Assembly: GCA_947500385.1 (NCBI GenBank)
Contig: CANMSA010000009.1
Location: 160,371 to 224,370 of the forward strand
From: an uncultured Flavobacteriaceae bacterium
GTDB taxonomy: Bacteria > Bacteroidota > Bacteroidia > Flavobacteriales > Flavobacteriaceae
Length of the DNA stretch: 64,000 bases
Reading direction: 5' to 3'
A model generated the notes under the pieces. The model was not told the origin of the DNA. It did not search any database and was given only the letters and a program-made list of their open reading frames with translations. Made by a program: the position numbers and the translations under genes. Position 1 is the first letter of the stretch. Every line of letters starts with the position of its first letter. Below are positions 47,933 to 56,876 of this stretch, piece after piece.

Positions 47933-48030
47933 ATATGGTTGATTATGTTCTTTTAAAACAGTTTCGTTTCAAATGCAATGACTAAGATACTGAAAAATAA
48001 ATGTTGCCATAAGGAGTTGTTCCAACGGGC

Positions 48031-49341
48031 TCAATCAAGGTACTTTTTAAAACTTTGGACGGTCACTTCGGCTTTTAGATCATGTAGTAAATTGTACAGG
48101 CCGAAAAACGTTCTGTTCATATACAGAAAATGTTTGGAACCCCTATTGCCATTCATTTTACGAAGCTGTTCATCTTTTGAAAACCGCTCGCTCAATTCCG
48201 CTATTCTAGACCAGAAAAGATCTTGACCAAAATCAAAACGCTCCTCATTGAAAGGGGCGGTAAACAACGTAAGCATTTCTTTGAACAAAGCGGTGAAGAA
48301 TTGCAATTCTTCCCGGGAGTCGTTTTTATTCAAAATTTCGAGTTGGTATAGTTTTTCAGTAAAGAAAGCTTCATTCTCAATGTTTTCCTTTTTGGCCAAC
48401 TCAAAATAAGGTTCATAAAACTCGTTGGGTACTTCTTTGATACAACCAAAGTCGATAGCTATTAATCGCTCTTCTTTGCTTACTAGAAAGTTACCAGGGT
48501 GCGGATCGGCATGCACTTTGCGAAGACCGTGTATTTGAAACATATAAAAATCCCAAAGCGTCTGTCCCAAAAGATTTCCTGTTTCCCTTGAAAAATCAGT
48601 TTTTACAAATTCGCTCAAATGCAGGCCTTGCATCCAATCCATAGTGATTATTTTTTCACTGGAAAGGGCTTCATAATAGCAAGGAAATTCTAAATTTTCT
48701 ATATGCTTGCACGCTGCCGTAATTTCCTTGCTTTGCGCTATCTCTAAAATATAGTTGGTTTCCTCGATCAATTTGTGTTCTACCTCCTTAAAGTACTTGT
48801 CAGAGTCTTTTCCCTTGATATTGAACATGCGAACGGCAATCGGTTTCACCAAAGCCAAATCACTGCTGATACTTTTCGCCACTCCGGGGTATTGTATCTT
48901 TACCGCAAGCATTTTACCGTCTTTGGTCGCCTTGTGCACCTGGCCTATACTGGCCGCATTGATCGAATCTTTTTCAAAGGTATCGTATAAGTCCTCGGGG
49001 TACTTTCCCAAATAACTTTTGAAAGTTTTGCGAACAAGTGGAGCCGATAAAGGCGGTACCGAAAATTGGGACAAGGAAAATTTTTCTACATACGCATTGG
49101 GAAGCATATTCTTCTCCATGCTAAGCATTTGTGCTACTTTTAGCGCACTGCCTTTGAGACTCTTAAGGCCGTCATAGATATCCCCGGCATTGTCCTCATT
49201 CAATTCCTCACGATCCAAATCCGGATTGATAAGCTTTTTGCCATAGTATTTGACGTAGTTTCCGCCGATTTTGACGCCGGTCTTTACCAACTTGCTCGCA
49301 CGTTCTATTTTTCCGGTAGGAATTTTGTCCAACGTCTTCAT
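48031..49341 (-). CDS. ABC1/AarF (UbiB-like) atypical kinase
   Basis: The 436-residue protein has the ABC1 kinase signature: the KxGQ-like region is KGSALKVAQMLSMEKN, the Ala-rich nucleotide loop reads AASIGQVHKATKDGKMLAVKIQYPGV, the catalytic segment is HADPHPGNFLVSKEERLIAIDFGCI. UbiB-family members support quinone or lipid metabolism at the membrane. It lies 29 bp downstream of a TetR-family gene on the same strand, so the two are very likely an operon. Confidence 0.9.
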   Translation of the reverse strand: MKTLDKIPTGKIERASKLVKTGVKIGGNYVKYYGKKLINPDLDREELNEDNAGDIYDGLKSLKGSALKVAQMLSMEKNMLPNAYVEKFSLSQFSVPPLSAPLVRKTFKSYLGKYPEDLYDTFEKDSINAASIGQVHKATKDGKMLAVKIQYPGVAKSISSDLALVKPIAVRMFNIKGKDSDKYFKEVEHKLIEETNYILEIAQSKEITAACKHIENLEFPCYYEALSSEKIITMDWMQGLHLSEFVKTDFSRETGNLLGQTLWDFYMFQIHGLRKVHADPHPGNFLVSKEERLIAIDFGCIKEVPNEFYEPYFELAKKENIENEAFFTEKLYQLEILNKNDSREELQFFTALFKEMLTLFTAPFNEERFDFGQDLFWSRIAELSERFSKDEQLRKMNGNRGSKHFLYMNRTFFGLYNLLHDLKAEVTVQSFKKYLD

Positions 49342-49370
49342 CTTGCGCTATTTTAAGGAAGTATTACTTT

Positions 49371-50030
49371 TTAAGCAATTTTCTCTTTGAATAAGAACTT
49401 GCCAAAATCGATGATGTTTTCTAGCGGCGTATTGTCGAATACATCAAAAATGGTGTTGATCGACTTTTCTATCGCCATATCCGTTTTTTCGAAACCGGGA
49501 GAATCGTCCTCTATCCAAAATCGTAAGACAAACATAAACTGCAACCAAGCCCCTTCGGAAAAGAGTCTGGGATTGTGTTTTGTTATCTTTAAGGTTTTAT
49601 CCGCATTGGCATCCTCGATCAAATCCCTTCCGAAGGCTACCACATGTTTTCGGAGACCTTTTAGTTGACCTGCGTTCTTCATGATTTGCTTACCTTCTCC
49701 AAGACAGAATAGTACGTAACTTCTATTCAAGGTCATCAATTCGAAAAAAGAATAAAAGAACGTCAACATCTTTTCTTTATTCGAAAAGCTTTCGTACTCT
49801 TTGTTCTTGGTCATCAGGGCCTCTGTATTGGTAAAAAACTTTATCCATATTGCCTTCTGTAGGCCTTCCATTGATCCAAAATAGGTATAAAAATCCGCTT
49901 CACTAAACCCATTCGCTTTACAAAATTTAAAAATAGACTTAGGGGTGGTCTCATGTTCTAACACATATTCCATGTAAGCGGTTATGATTGCATCGTCGGT
50001 AACTTTTTTTGTTTTTGATTTTGTAGCCAT
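49371..50030 (-). CDS. TetR-family regulator
   Basis: The 219-residue protein has an N-terminal TetR-like three-helix DNA-binding region (about 14-60; IITAYMEYVLEHETTPKSIFKFCKANGFSEADFYTYFGSMEGLQKAI) and an all-helical ligand-binding C-terminus. The HTH is less canonical than usual. It precedes the ABC1 kinase gene by 29 bp on the same strand; this pairing suggests it regulates that kinase or the same process. The ligand is unknown. Confidence 0.82.
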   Translation of the reverse strand: MATKSKTKKVTDDAIITAYMEYVLEHETTPKSIFKFCKANGFSEADFYTYFGSMEGLQKAIWIKFFTNTEALMTKNKEYESFSNKEKMLTFFYSFFELMTLNRSYVLFCLGEGKQIMKNAGQLKGLRKHVVAFGRDLIEDANADKTLKITKHNPRLFSEGAWLQFMFVLRFWIEDDSPGFEKTDMAIEKSINTIFDVFDNTPLENIIDFGKFLFKEKIA

Positions 50031-50114
50031 GCGCAGTGTTTTAGACTTTAAAATTACGGGAATCCGTATTTAAAATGTGTTAAGTCATTGCTAAAGAAAT
50101 ATGCTTTCAGCAAA

Positions 50115-50143
50115 AACGTGCTTTCGGGGGAAAGCACGTTTTC
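50115..50143. terminator. Hairpin in htpG upstream region
   Basis: AAACGTGCTTTC pairs with GAAAGCACGTTT around GGGGG, a 12-bp perfect stem. It is 85 bp upstream of the TetR gene start, so it ends no visible gene; it could insulate the divergent promoters or end an antisense transcript. Confidence 0.45.
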
Positions 50144-50232
50144 AAACAACCTAACCAATAAATAATCAAACATGATTATACAGTAAAATCTTTTTCATAG
50201 CGATTCTTATGTATAACATTTAATCAAAGATA

Positions 50233-50275
50233 ATATTGTTTAACTTATTTAAAAAATAATTAAACAAAAAACTAT
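50233..50275 (+). promoter_or_regulatory. Conserved upstream element, copy C (htpG)
   Basis: The left block ATATTGTTTAACTT matches copies A and B at 12 of 14 positions, the spacer is again exactly 14 nt, and the right block starts TAAACAAAA (first nine positions identical). Here the inverted symmetry is clearest: TTGTTTAA against TTAAACAA. It lies 200 bp before the htpG start. Confidence 0.55.
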
Positions 50276-50356
50276 GTTAAACTTTGGTACTCAGCGCACT
50301 TGCCTTCGAAGACTACTGACATGTTTGCAAAGCATTCAAAGGACTTCATGTTTTAA

Positions 50357-50398
50357 TGTCAGTTTGTCATATTCTCTTACAATGGTATTTTTTTTGTC
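50357..50398 (+). promoter_or_regulatory. Candidate htpG promoter (TGTCA repeats and -24/-12-like boxes)
   Basis: TGTCA occurs twice at 50357-50361 and 50365-50369, and TGGTATT-N4-TTGTC at 50383-50398 has the GG-N10-G spacing of sigma-54 promoters, with T in place of the usual C at -12. Use of sigma-54 is inferred; a heat-shock role fits htpG. Confidence 0.4.
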
Positions 50399-50475
50399 CT
50401 GAGAGAATACATATTTCACAAAAGGGGTTTTAGAAAATTAACACCTCATCTCAATACAGTAATAAACTATATAGT

Positions 50476-52365
50476 ATGGCAACAGGTAAAATCAACGTTT
50501 CAGTAGACAACATTTTTCCGCTGATTAAGAAATTTCTTTACAGTGACCACGAAATATTTCTTCGTGAGCTTATATCCAATGCAACCGATGCTACTCTAAA
50601 GCTAAAACATCTTACTTCTATAGGGGAGGCCAAAGTGGAGTACGGAAATCCGATGATCGAGGTGAAAGTGGATAAAGAGGGAAAAAAAATCCATTTGATC
50701 GATCAAGGTATCGGGATGACCGAGGATGAAGTAAAAAAGTACATCAACGAAGTGGCTTTCTCCGGTGCGGAAGAATTTCTCAATAAGTACGAAGATGGAG
50801 CCAAGGATACAGGAATCATAGGACACTTTGGACTTGGCTTTTACTCTGCGTTCATGGTAGCCAGCAAGGTAGAAATCGTAACCAAAAGCTATAAGGATTC
50901 GCCTGCGGTGCATTGGTCTTGCGACGGTTCACCAAAGTTCAATCTGAAAAAAGGAAAAAAAGAGGATAGAGGTACCGAAATTATACTTCACATCGCCGAG
51001 GATTCCACCGAATTTCTTGAGGATGCGCGTATAAAGGAGTTGTTGAGCAAATACAATAAATTCATGCCGATCCCGATCAAGTTCGGTACCAAGACAGAAA
51101 CACTTCCAAAGCCGGAAGATGCAAAAGAGGAGGATCCGGCGCCAACTCAGGAAGTAGACAATATCATTAACAATCCCAACCCCGCCTGGACCAAACAACC
51201 TACCGATTTAAAGGAGGAAGATTATAGTGGGTTCTACCGAGAACTCTACCCAATGCAGTTCGAGGAACCATTGTTCAATATTCACCTGAACGTAGATTAC
51301 CCGTTCAACCTCACTGGAATTCTGTACTTCCCCAAGTTGACCAACGATTTGAATGTGCAAAAAGACCGCATTCAACTCTATCAAAATCAGGTATTCGTAA
51401 CAGACAACGTTGAAGGAATCGTTCCGGAGTTCCTCACCATGCTTCGTGGCGTCATTGATTCTCCGGACATTCCCTTGAATGTGTCCCGTTCCTATTTACA
51501 GGCAGACGGTGCGGTGAAAAAAATATCCTCATACATTACTCGAAAAGTTGCCGACAAACTAAACTCTCTGTTCAAGAACAACCGGGAAGACTTTGAGAAG
51601 AAATGGAACGATATTAAAATAGTCATCGAATATGGCATGCTTTCGGAAGATAAGTTTTTCGAAAAGGCAGATAAGTTTGCACTGTATCCAACGGTAGACG
51701 GCTCCTACTATACATTTGAGGAACTTCAAGAGAAAATTAAGGATTCACAGACTGATAAGGATGAGAAACTAGTCATATTATATACCACTGATGCCGAAGC
51801 ACAACACAGCTACATTCAAGCGGCCAAAGCCAAAGGGTATGAAATACTTTTGATGGATTCGCCGATCATTGCACATTTGATGCAAAAACTGGAGACTTCG
51901 AAAGAGAAAATTTCTTTTGCCCGTGTTGATGCGGATCATCTCGATAACCTTATCAAAAAAGAGGATACCCAAATCTCGAAGCTTTCAGATGAAGAAAAGG
52001 AAAAGCTTAAAACCAATTTGGAAGAGGTTATCGAAGACAAAACATACACCATTCAATTGGAAGCGATGGACAGTGATTCGTCTCCCTTCATTATCACAGA
52101 ACCTGAATTCATGCGTCGCATGAAAGATATGCAACGTACCGGTGGGGGCGGTGGTATGTATGGAATGGGTTCCATGCCCGATATGTACAATCTTATCGTG
52201 AATACCAATCATGAATTGGTCGGGGAAATCCTAAACACTAAAACGGCCAAAAAACGGGAACGTTTGATCAATCAGTCGATTGATCTGGCTCGACTTTCAA
52301 AGGGTCTATTGAAAGGAGAAGAACTTACCAATTTCATCAAACGAAGCTACGAGATGGTAAAATAA
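50476..52365 (+). CDS. htpG: Chaperone HtpG (Hsp90 family)
   Basis: The 629-residue chaperone has an N-terminal GHKL ATPase domain (about 1-215): FLRELISNATDA binds Mg-ATP through Asn, IDQGIGMTEDEV is the DxGxG motif, and IGHFGLGFYSAFMVA forms the lid. The middle domain includes PFNLTGILYFPKL and the catalytic Arg region NVSRSYLQ. The C-terminal dimerisation domain follows a Gly-rich stretch at about 555 (GGGGGMYGMG). HtpG remodels client proteins with DnaK in the cytoplasm. The long upstream region carries two candidate regulatory elements. Confidence 0.97.
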   Translation: MATGKINVSVDNIFPLIKKFLYSDHEIFLRELISNATDATLKLKHLTSIGEAKVEYGNPMIEVKVDKEGKKIHLIDQGIGMTEDEVKKYINEVAFSGAEEFLNKYEDGAKDTGIIGHFGLGFYSAFMVASKVEIVTKSYKDSPAVHWSCDGSPKFNLKKGKKEDRGTEIILHIAEDSTEFLEDARIKELLSKYNKFMPIPIKFGTKTETLPKPEDAKEEDPAPTQEVDNIINNPNPAWTKQPTDLKEEDYSGFYRELYPMQFEEPLFNIHLNVDYPFNLTGILYFPKLTNDLNVQKDRIQLYQNQVFVTDNVEGIVPEFLTMLRGVIDSPDIPLNVSRSYLQADGAVKKISSYITRKVADKLNSLFKNNREDFEKKWNDIKIVIEYGMLSEDKFFEKADKFALYPTVDGSYYTFEELQEKIKDSQTDKDEKLVILYTTDAEAQHSYIQAAKAKGYEILLMDSPIIAHLMQKLETSKEKISFARVDADHLDNLIKKEDTQISKLSDEEKEKLKTNLEEVIEDKTYTIQLEAMDSDSSPFIITEPEFMRRMKDMQRTGGGGGMYGMGSMPDMYNLIVNTNHELVGEILNTKTAKKRERLINQSIDLARLSKGLLKGEELTNFIKRSYEMVK

Positions 52366-52396
52366 GTGCGAATAGCGCTTTGAAAACATTCTTTAG

Positions 52397-52428
52397 AAAG
52401 CCGGTTTCGATTAGGAACCGGCTTTTTT
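52397..52428 (+). terminator. Intrinsic terminator of htpG
   Basis: AAAGCCGGTT pairs with AACCGGCTTT around CGATTAGG-type loop, ending in a T run, 31 bp after the stop codon. Confidence 0.9.
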
Positions 52429-52714
52429 AATGGATTTTAAAAAATACTGGTTTTCCGGTATTTTAGATACCCATAGGAATTCCTACCTTCTGCATTCATT
52501 CATTTGATTTTTGCAGGTGCGGACCGCCACTTTCACCAACAAACCTTGTTTCATTTCCTTCAAATGAACATGAACCAAGTCACAATACTTTTTTTGTGCA
52601 GGTATTCCATAGAACCATTGACTATTTATAATGAAGCCGCTTTGATCTATTCGGAGCGGTTTTTAGATATCAAGACCGTAACAAAACACCCACTTTGTTC
52701 GCGTTCAAAAACGT

Positions 52715-52745
52715 GAAAAGGCCGTTCTTTCGAACAGCCTTTTCT
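52715..52745 (-). terminator. Intrinsic terminator of the T9SS gene
   Basis: On the minus strand GAAAAGGCTGTTC pairs with GAACGGCCTTTTC around GAAA, with one mismatch. It lies 38 bp past the stop codon. Confidence 0.85.
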
Positions 52746-52782
52746 ACCAAACCACCCTAGCCTCCTACAACTAGGGTTCCTA

Positions 52783-55700
52783 CTATCGTTTTACAATTTT
52801 ATATCCGTAACTACCGGTAGTTGTTACTACGCGTACAATGTAAACTCCGGCGTTTAATTCGTTGACGTCACAAGCCCCTTTTGTTTTTCCATTTAAAAGA
52901 TCCTTTTTGACCAACGTACCCCCGCCGTTGTAGAAATACACGGCTAAAATTTGTTGCTTCGCCTTTTGCGCCTGTTTTCCTACTTCAACATTCATTGTTT
53001 GGGATACTAAAGTGGGGTAAACCAAAGGAGGGGCTTGCCTGGCAATACTACTTGCCTGACCTCCACAGGATTCCTGCAAGGGGGTAAAGGCCACATTGAT
53101 CAGGCTATAGTCAGAGTTATTGCCCGTGCGTGGCGGACCTTGCCCACTGTCATATGCGGTTGCCTCCAATTGTAAACGTACTGCCGGGGTGCCGGAGATC
53201 GCTTCAAAACGATAAACACTTTTGCCGGCTTCGGCTCCCGTAGACGGGGAAATAATTCCCTGTCCCACTTCGTTTCCATTGCTATCAAACAATCGCCAAG
53301 TACCTGTTTCATCGGCATCTTCCCACTCATCAACTTCCAGATTACCTACGGTAAATGAAACCGCTGTTACGGGTCTATTAAAGTTGATTTCCAACCGTTC
53401 ACTGCTATCCAAGGTAGAATTATAGTCTAATTGAGAATCATAGCGATCACCCTTGACACCCAGTCGTCCTCTTATTCTTGCAATAGCCGCTGGGTTCCCT
53501 TCTGCAGAACTTGCCGAAATTTCCGTGCAACTTCCCCATAATTGAGCCGCCGTAGAACCATCTGGATCAATAGCATTGGATTGTAACACTATTTCCTCCA
53601 AGGGTTCTGTTCCCCCATCGCCTTCTACATTTACCACAATAGGATCCGAGGTACCCTCGTCCACCCGTTTGTCGTCTCCGAACACCGATCCGCTCAGCAC
53701 GTCTACGTCATACGTAAAAGAGGCCTGCCCAGTAAAGCCGGCAGTGGGCGTGAAGACCACTTCATCGCCGACCAAGGAAACGCTGCCGTTCACCGCATTG
53801 CCGACTCCTGTAAGCTCGATGGTAATGGGGCCGCCGAAATTACTGGCCGTATCGTTCGAGAGCAGTTCTGAAACGGACACCGTGAGCGACTCGCCCTCAT
53901 CGATGGTATAGGGACCGTCTTGGCCCAGGTTCAATTCATCGATGATATCGGTAATCGTTAGGGTAATGACCGCCGTATCGGTATCGGTGCCATCGGTAAT
54001 CGTATAAGGGATACGGATCTCCCCGTTAAAGTTCACCGCGGTGCGGAACTGGATCCTACGATCACTCCGCAGATCTTCGATCGTTCCTGGAAAATCACTA
54101 AAATCAAAAGAGGTGATCCGAAGGTTCTCCCCGATGTCGTTCGCCAAGAACACATCGTAGGAGAAGGCCGTAAGGCCAATGTCTTCACGTACCGGGCCGG
54201 GGGCATCGTCGACCGCATTAATGGTTGGATCTTCCACATCGAGTATGTTAAGGCTTACAAAGCCAACATCTTCTCCTCCTCTACCGTCACTCAAAGTATA
54301 GCTAAACAATGCTCCCGGAGAAGCACTTTCGCCGGTAAATTCAACGGTGTTGCCTACAATAACCGGTGTTCCATTTCTTAAAAACTCAACAGCCGTTATA
54401 GTTAATGGGTCACCATCCGGATCGGTATCATTTGCCAATAATTGAGAAAATGGTAATACCAAGGTCTCTCCAACGGTAAGAGTGTAGGCAGGGTCATTAA
54501 AAAAATCTCCATCATCGCCTGCCACCGGAGGATTGTTAATAGGTTCCTGTTCACAGTCTACTTGCTGCGGGTCCAAAAATTTCCATCGCTGATTATCCGC
54601 GTTGTTCTGATCACGCATTACCGCATTTCCGTTTTCAAGGGTCATATAACGTTCATTGTATTTTCCCTTTATGTGAAAATATCCGTCTCCTGCGTCCAAT
54701 ATCTCCCATCGCTGCCAATCCAAATTATTGGAACTATAAATGGTTACATCATCCCCATTTCCAGGAGTTCTTCTCCAAGCTTCCAAAGCCTTATCGGCAT
54801 AGTCATTGATGATTTTATGAAAACCATCGCCCCTATCGGAAATCGTCCATACCTGTCCTTCTTCATCACAATCTTCTACTATGGCACTTGTTCTATTGCC
54901 CTTTGCATTTACCTGTAAGTATGACTTCTCGTCCGCTTTGGACACCAAAATCGCTTTTTGATTGATGGAAGGCGGCGAAACACCATCGTCCTCCACATTC
55001 ACCACGATGGGTTCGGAGGTACCCTCGTCCACCCGTTTGTCGTCTCCGAACACCGATCCGCTCAGCACATCCACGTCATATGTAAAAGAGGCCTGCCCAG
55101 TAAAGCCGGCGGTGGGCGTGAAGACCACTTCATCGCCGACCAAGGAAACGCTGCCGTTCACCGCATTGCCCACTCCTGTAAGCTCGATCGTAATGGGGCC
55201 ACCGAAATTGCTGGCCGTATCGTTCGAGAGCAGTTCTGAAACGGACACCGTTAGCGACTCGCCCTCATCGATGGTATAGGGACCGTCTTGGCCCAGGTTC
55301 AATTCATCGTTGATATCGGTAATGGTTAGGGTAATGACCGCTGTATCGGTATCGGTGCCATCGGTAATCGTATAAGGGATACGGATCTCCCCGTTAAAGT
55401 TCACCGCGGTGCGGAACTGGATCCTACGATCGCTCCGCTGGTCTTCGATCGTTCCTGGGAAACCACTAAAATCAAAAGAGGTGATCCGAAGGTTCTCCCC
55501 GATGTCGTTCGCCAAGAACACATCGTAGGAGAAGGCCGTAAGGCCAATGTCTTCACGTACCGGGCCGGGGGCATCGTCGACCGCATCGAAAGTTGGTTCT
55601 TCGGGCAGATCCAGTACGTTCAGGAAAACTCCCGCCGTATCGGTACCTCCCCTACCGTCGCTCACCGTATATATAAACAATGCTCCAGGGAAAGCGCCCG

Positions 55701-56631
55701 TTCCCGTAAACTCGACCGTTTCACCCACAATGGCCACATCGCCGCCGCGCTCGCGCTGTACCGCGATGATGGTAAGCTCGTCACCGTCGGGGTCGGTATC
55801 ATTGGCCAACAAGGTTTCGAACGGAATCGCAAGGGTCTCCCCCAAGGTCAAGGTAAAATCGGGGTCGCCGGAAATCGCGCCGTCTTCTTCCGCTACAGGT
55901 GGGTTGTTTTCTGAGGCATTTTGTTTGGTATAACTGATCGCCCCAATATTGAATTCGGAGTTATTTTCTTTGTTACCACTTTCGTTGTTATAACTACTCC
56001 TATAGGTAGGACAGCCAAATTCTTCCCCGCCCCATTGCGTGGCTTCGATTTCAATTCGCTTGATCAGTTGGTTTTGCGTATCAAGATTAAAACGATAAGC
56101 TCCTTTTGAGTTGGCTAGTTTACCGTTTATGGAGAACTCATCCAGTAAAATTCCGGATCCTATTAAAACATTGTTCTCATCGAATGCCGTCCATTTTCCA
56201 GATTCATCAACTCTGGTCCTTCCATTACTATCATCGCAATCACGTCCAGGGGCACGTTTACGGCCTTCTCGCGGATCCATTTGCCCTACTTGTAATACGA
56301 CGTCACTAACCGGCGACCTAAAGGTCAAAACAAACTTCTCGCTAGCGTTGACTCGTTGCCCTTGATAGTCTTGATAGTAATCAATTTGATCCCATCGGCC
56401 GCCTTTGACACCAAATCCGTCATCTGTGAACTGTGTTTCGTATACCACAGCGCCCGGTTCACCGCCAATTTTAATAGCGTTCATGATAATATCCTCTCCC
56501 CAGGCTTGATCGCCCGTACCATTGTTTGTAATGTAGCTACCGTTTGCCTCTAAGCTTACGGTATTTTGGGAAAATAAATAGGCGCTACCACACAGCAACA
56601 CCGTACACCAAAAAAGTGTAGATTTTTTCAT
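52783..56631 (-). CDS. Giant T9SS-secreted multidomain protein (Ig/cadherin-like, ricin-like, sorting domain)
   Basis: The 1282-residue product has a signal peptide (1-22) and a C-terminal type IX sorting domain (about 1205-1282; NVEVGKQAQ ... LNAGVYIVRVVT ... GYKIVKR). Residues about 65-233 and 1045-1182 are two related copies of a domain I do not recognise (shared GVKGxRxD, FDxNxxxIGxGI-like, EAT, NNS motifs). Between them are two halves, each with a cadherin-like repeat (NNPPVA ... LLANDTDPDGD; about 244-345 and 700-800) and a nearly identical 190-residue unit (349-538 and 805-994). A ricin-like domain (about 556-693; QVWTISDRGDGF, QRWEILDAGDGY, QRWKFLD) separates the halves. It is probably a cell-surface or secreted carbohydrate-binding protein. 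Confidence 0.88.
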   Translation of the reverse strand: MKKSTLFWCTVLLCGSAYLFSQNTVSLEANGSYITNNGTGDQAWGEDIIMNAIKIGGEPGAVVYETQFTDDGFGVKGGRWDQIDYYQDYQGQRVNASEKFVLTFRSPVSDVVLQVGQMDPREGRKRAPGRDCDDSNGRTRVDESGKWTAFDENNVLIGSGILLDEFSINGKLANSKGAYRFNLDTQNQLIKRIEIEATQWGGEEFGCPTYRSSYNNESGNKENNSEFNIGAISYTKQNASENNPPVAEEDGAISGDPDFTLTLGETLAIPFETLLANDTDPDGDELTIIAVQRERGGDVAIVGETVEFTGTGAFPGALFIYTVSDGRGGTDTAGVFLNVLDLPEEPTFDAVDDAPGPVREDIGLTAFSYDVFLANDIGENLRITSFDFSGFPGTIEDQRSDRRIQFRTAVNFNGEIRIPYTITDGTDTDTAVITLTITDINDELNLGQDGPYTIDEGESLTVSVSELLSNDTASNFGGPITIELTGVGNAVNGSVSLVGDEVVFTPTAGFTGQASFTYDVDVLSGSVFGDDKRVDEGTSEPIVVNVEDDGVSPPSINQKAILVSKADEKSYLQVNAKGNRTSAIVEDCDEEGQVWTISDRGDGFHKIINDYADKALEAWRRTPGNGDDVTIYSSNNLDWQRWEILDAGDGYFHIKGKYNERYMTLENGNAVMRDQNNADNQRWKFLDPQQVDCEQEPINNPPVAGDDGDFFNDPAYTLTVGETLVLPFSQLLANDTDPDGDPLTITAVEFLRNGTPVIVGNTVEFTGESASPGALFSYTLSDGRGGEDVGFVSLNILDVEDPTINAVDDAPGPVREDIGLTAFSYDVFLANDIGENLRITSFDFSDFPGTIEDLRSDRRIQFRTAVNFNGEIRIPYTITDGTDTDTAVITLTITDIIDELNLGQDGPYTIDEGESLTVSVSELLSNDTASNFGGPITIELTGVGNAVNGSVSLVGDEVVFTPTAGFTGQASFTYDVDVLSGSVFGDDKRVDEGTSDPIVVNVEGDGGTEPLEEIVLQSNAIDPDGSTAAQLWGSCTEISASSAEGNPAAIARIRGRLGVKGDRYDSQLDYNSTLDSSERLEINFNRPVTAVSFTVGNLEVDEWEDADETGTWRLFDSNGNEVGQGIISPSTGAEAGKSVYRFEAISGTPAVRLQLEATAYDSGQGPPRTGNNSDYSLINVAFTPLQESCGGQASSIARQAPPLVYPTLVSQTMNVEVGKQAQKAKQQILAVYFYNGGGTLVKKDLLNGKTKGACDVNELNAGVYIVRVVTTTGSYGYKIVKR
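53650..54218 (-). repeat. 569-bp internal repeat, copy 1
   Basis: This segment of the T9SS gene matches 55018-55586 in the same orientation with no length change (offset 1368 bp) and only scattered substitutions. Flanking domains are much more diverged. It encodes residues 805-994. Confidence 0.9.
55018..55586 (-). repeat. 569-bp internal repeat, copy 2
   Basis: Partner of 53650-54218; encodes residues 349-538. A copy this similar next to diverged flanks points to recent duplication or gene conversion. It is also a place where assemblies can collapse. Confidence 0.9.
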
Positions 56632-56876
56632 AGAATTAAAGATTTTAGGGTTAAATCTAAGTTTGAAAAGTGGTTCGAATACTTCTCAATCTTTCCGTGA
56701 AATTGTTAAAAAAAGTGCAGATGTAGGCGAAAGGCTATCGAAAGTCGATAAAATGTACAAATTAGTATCAATTATACATAAACGACCGCAATAAGGATGA
56801 AACTGTTAAAGTGCATTCGCTAGAAAAAACAACTTCTTTACATTGGGAATTCCAGTAAAAGCAGCCTGTCAACCAC

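Larger units (their letters stand above)
50031..50475. other. Intergenic region upstream of htpG with regulatory elements
   Basis: This 445-bp gap between divergent genes is very A/T-rich. It contains the third copy of the conserved two-block element (50233-50275), and a candidate promoter with tandem TGTCA (50357-50369) and TGG-N10-TTG-like boxes (50383-50397). A GC-rich hairpin near 50108-50144 (AAACGTGCTTTC / GAAAGCACGTTT) is also present. No open reading frame is supported. Confidence 0.6.
52366..52782. other. Intergenic region between convergent htpG and T9SS genes
   Basis: The 417-bp gap holds the htpG terminator (52397-52428) and the terminator of the large minus-strand gene (52715-52745). 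The 290 bp between them has an open frame of about 70 codons at 52504-52716, which has no recognisable protein features; I do not call it. Confidence 0.6.

Noticed and set aside
52504..52716. Open frame of 70 codons between htpG and the T9SS gene
   Set aside because: It runs over a terminator region, has unusual composition and shows no family motif.
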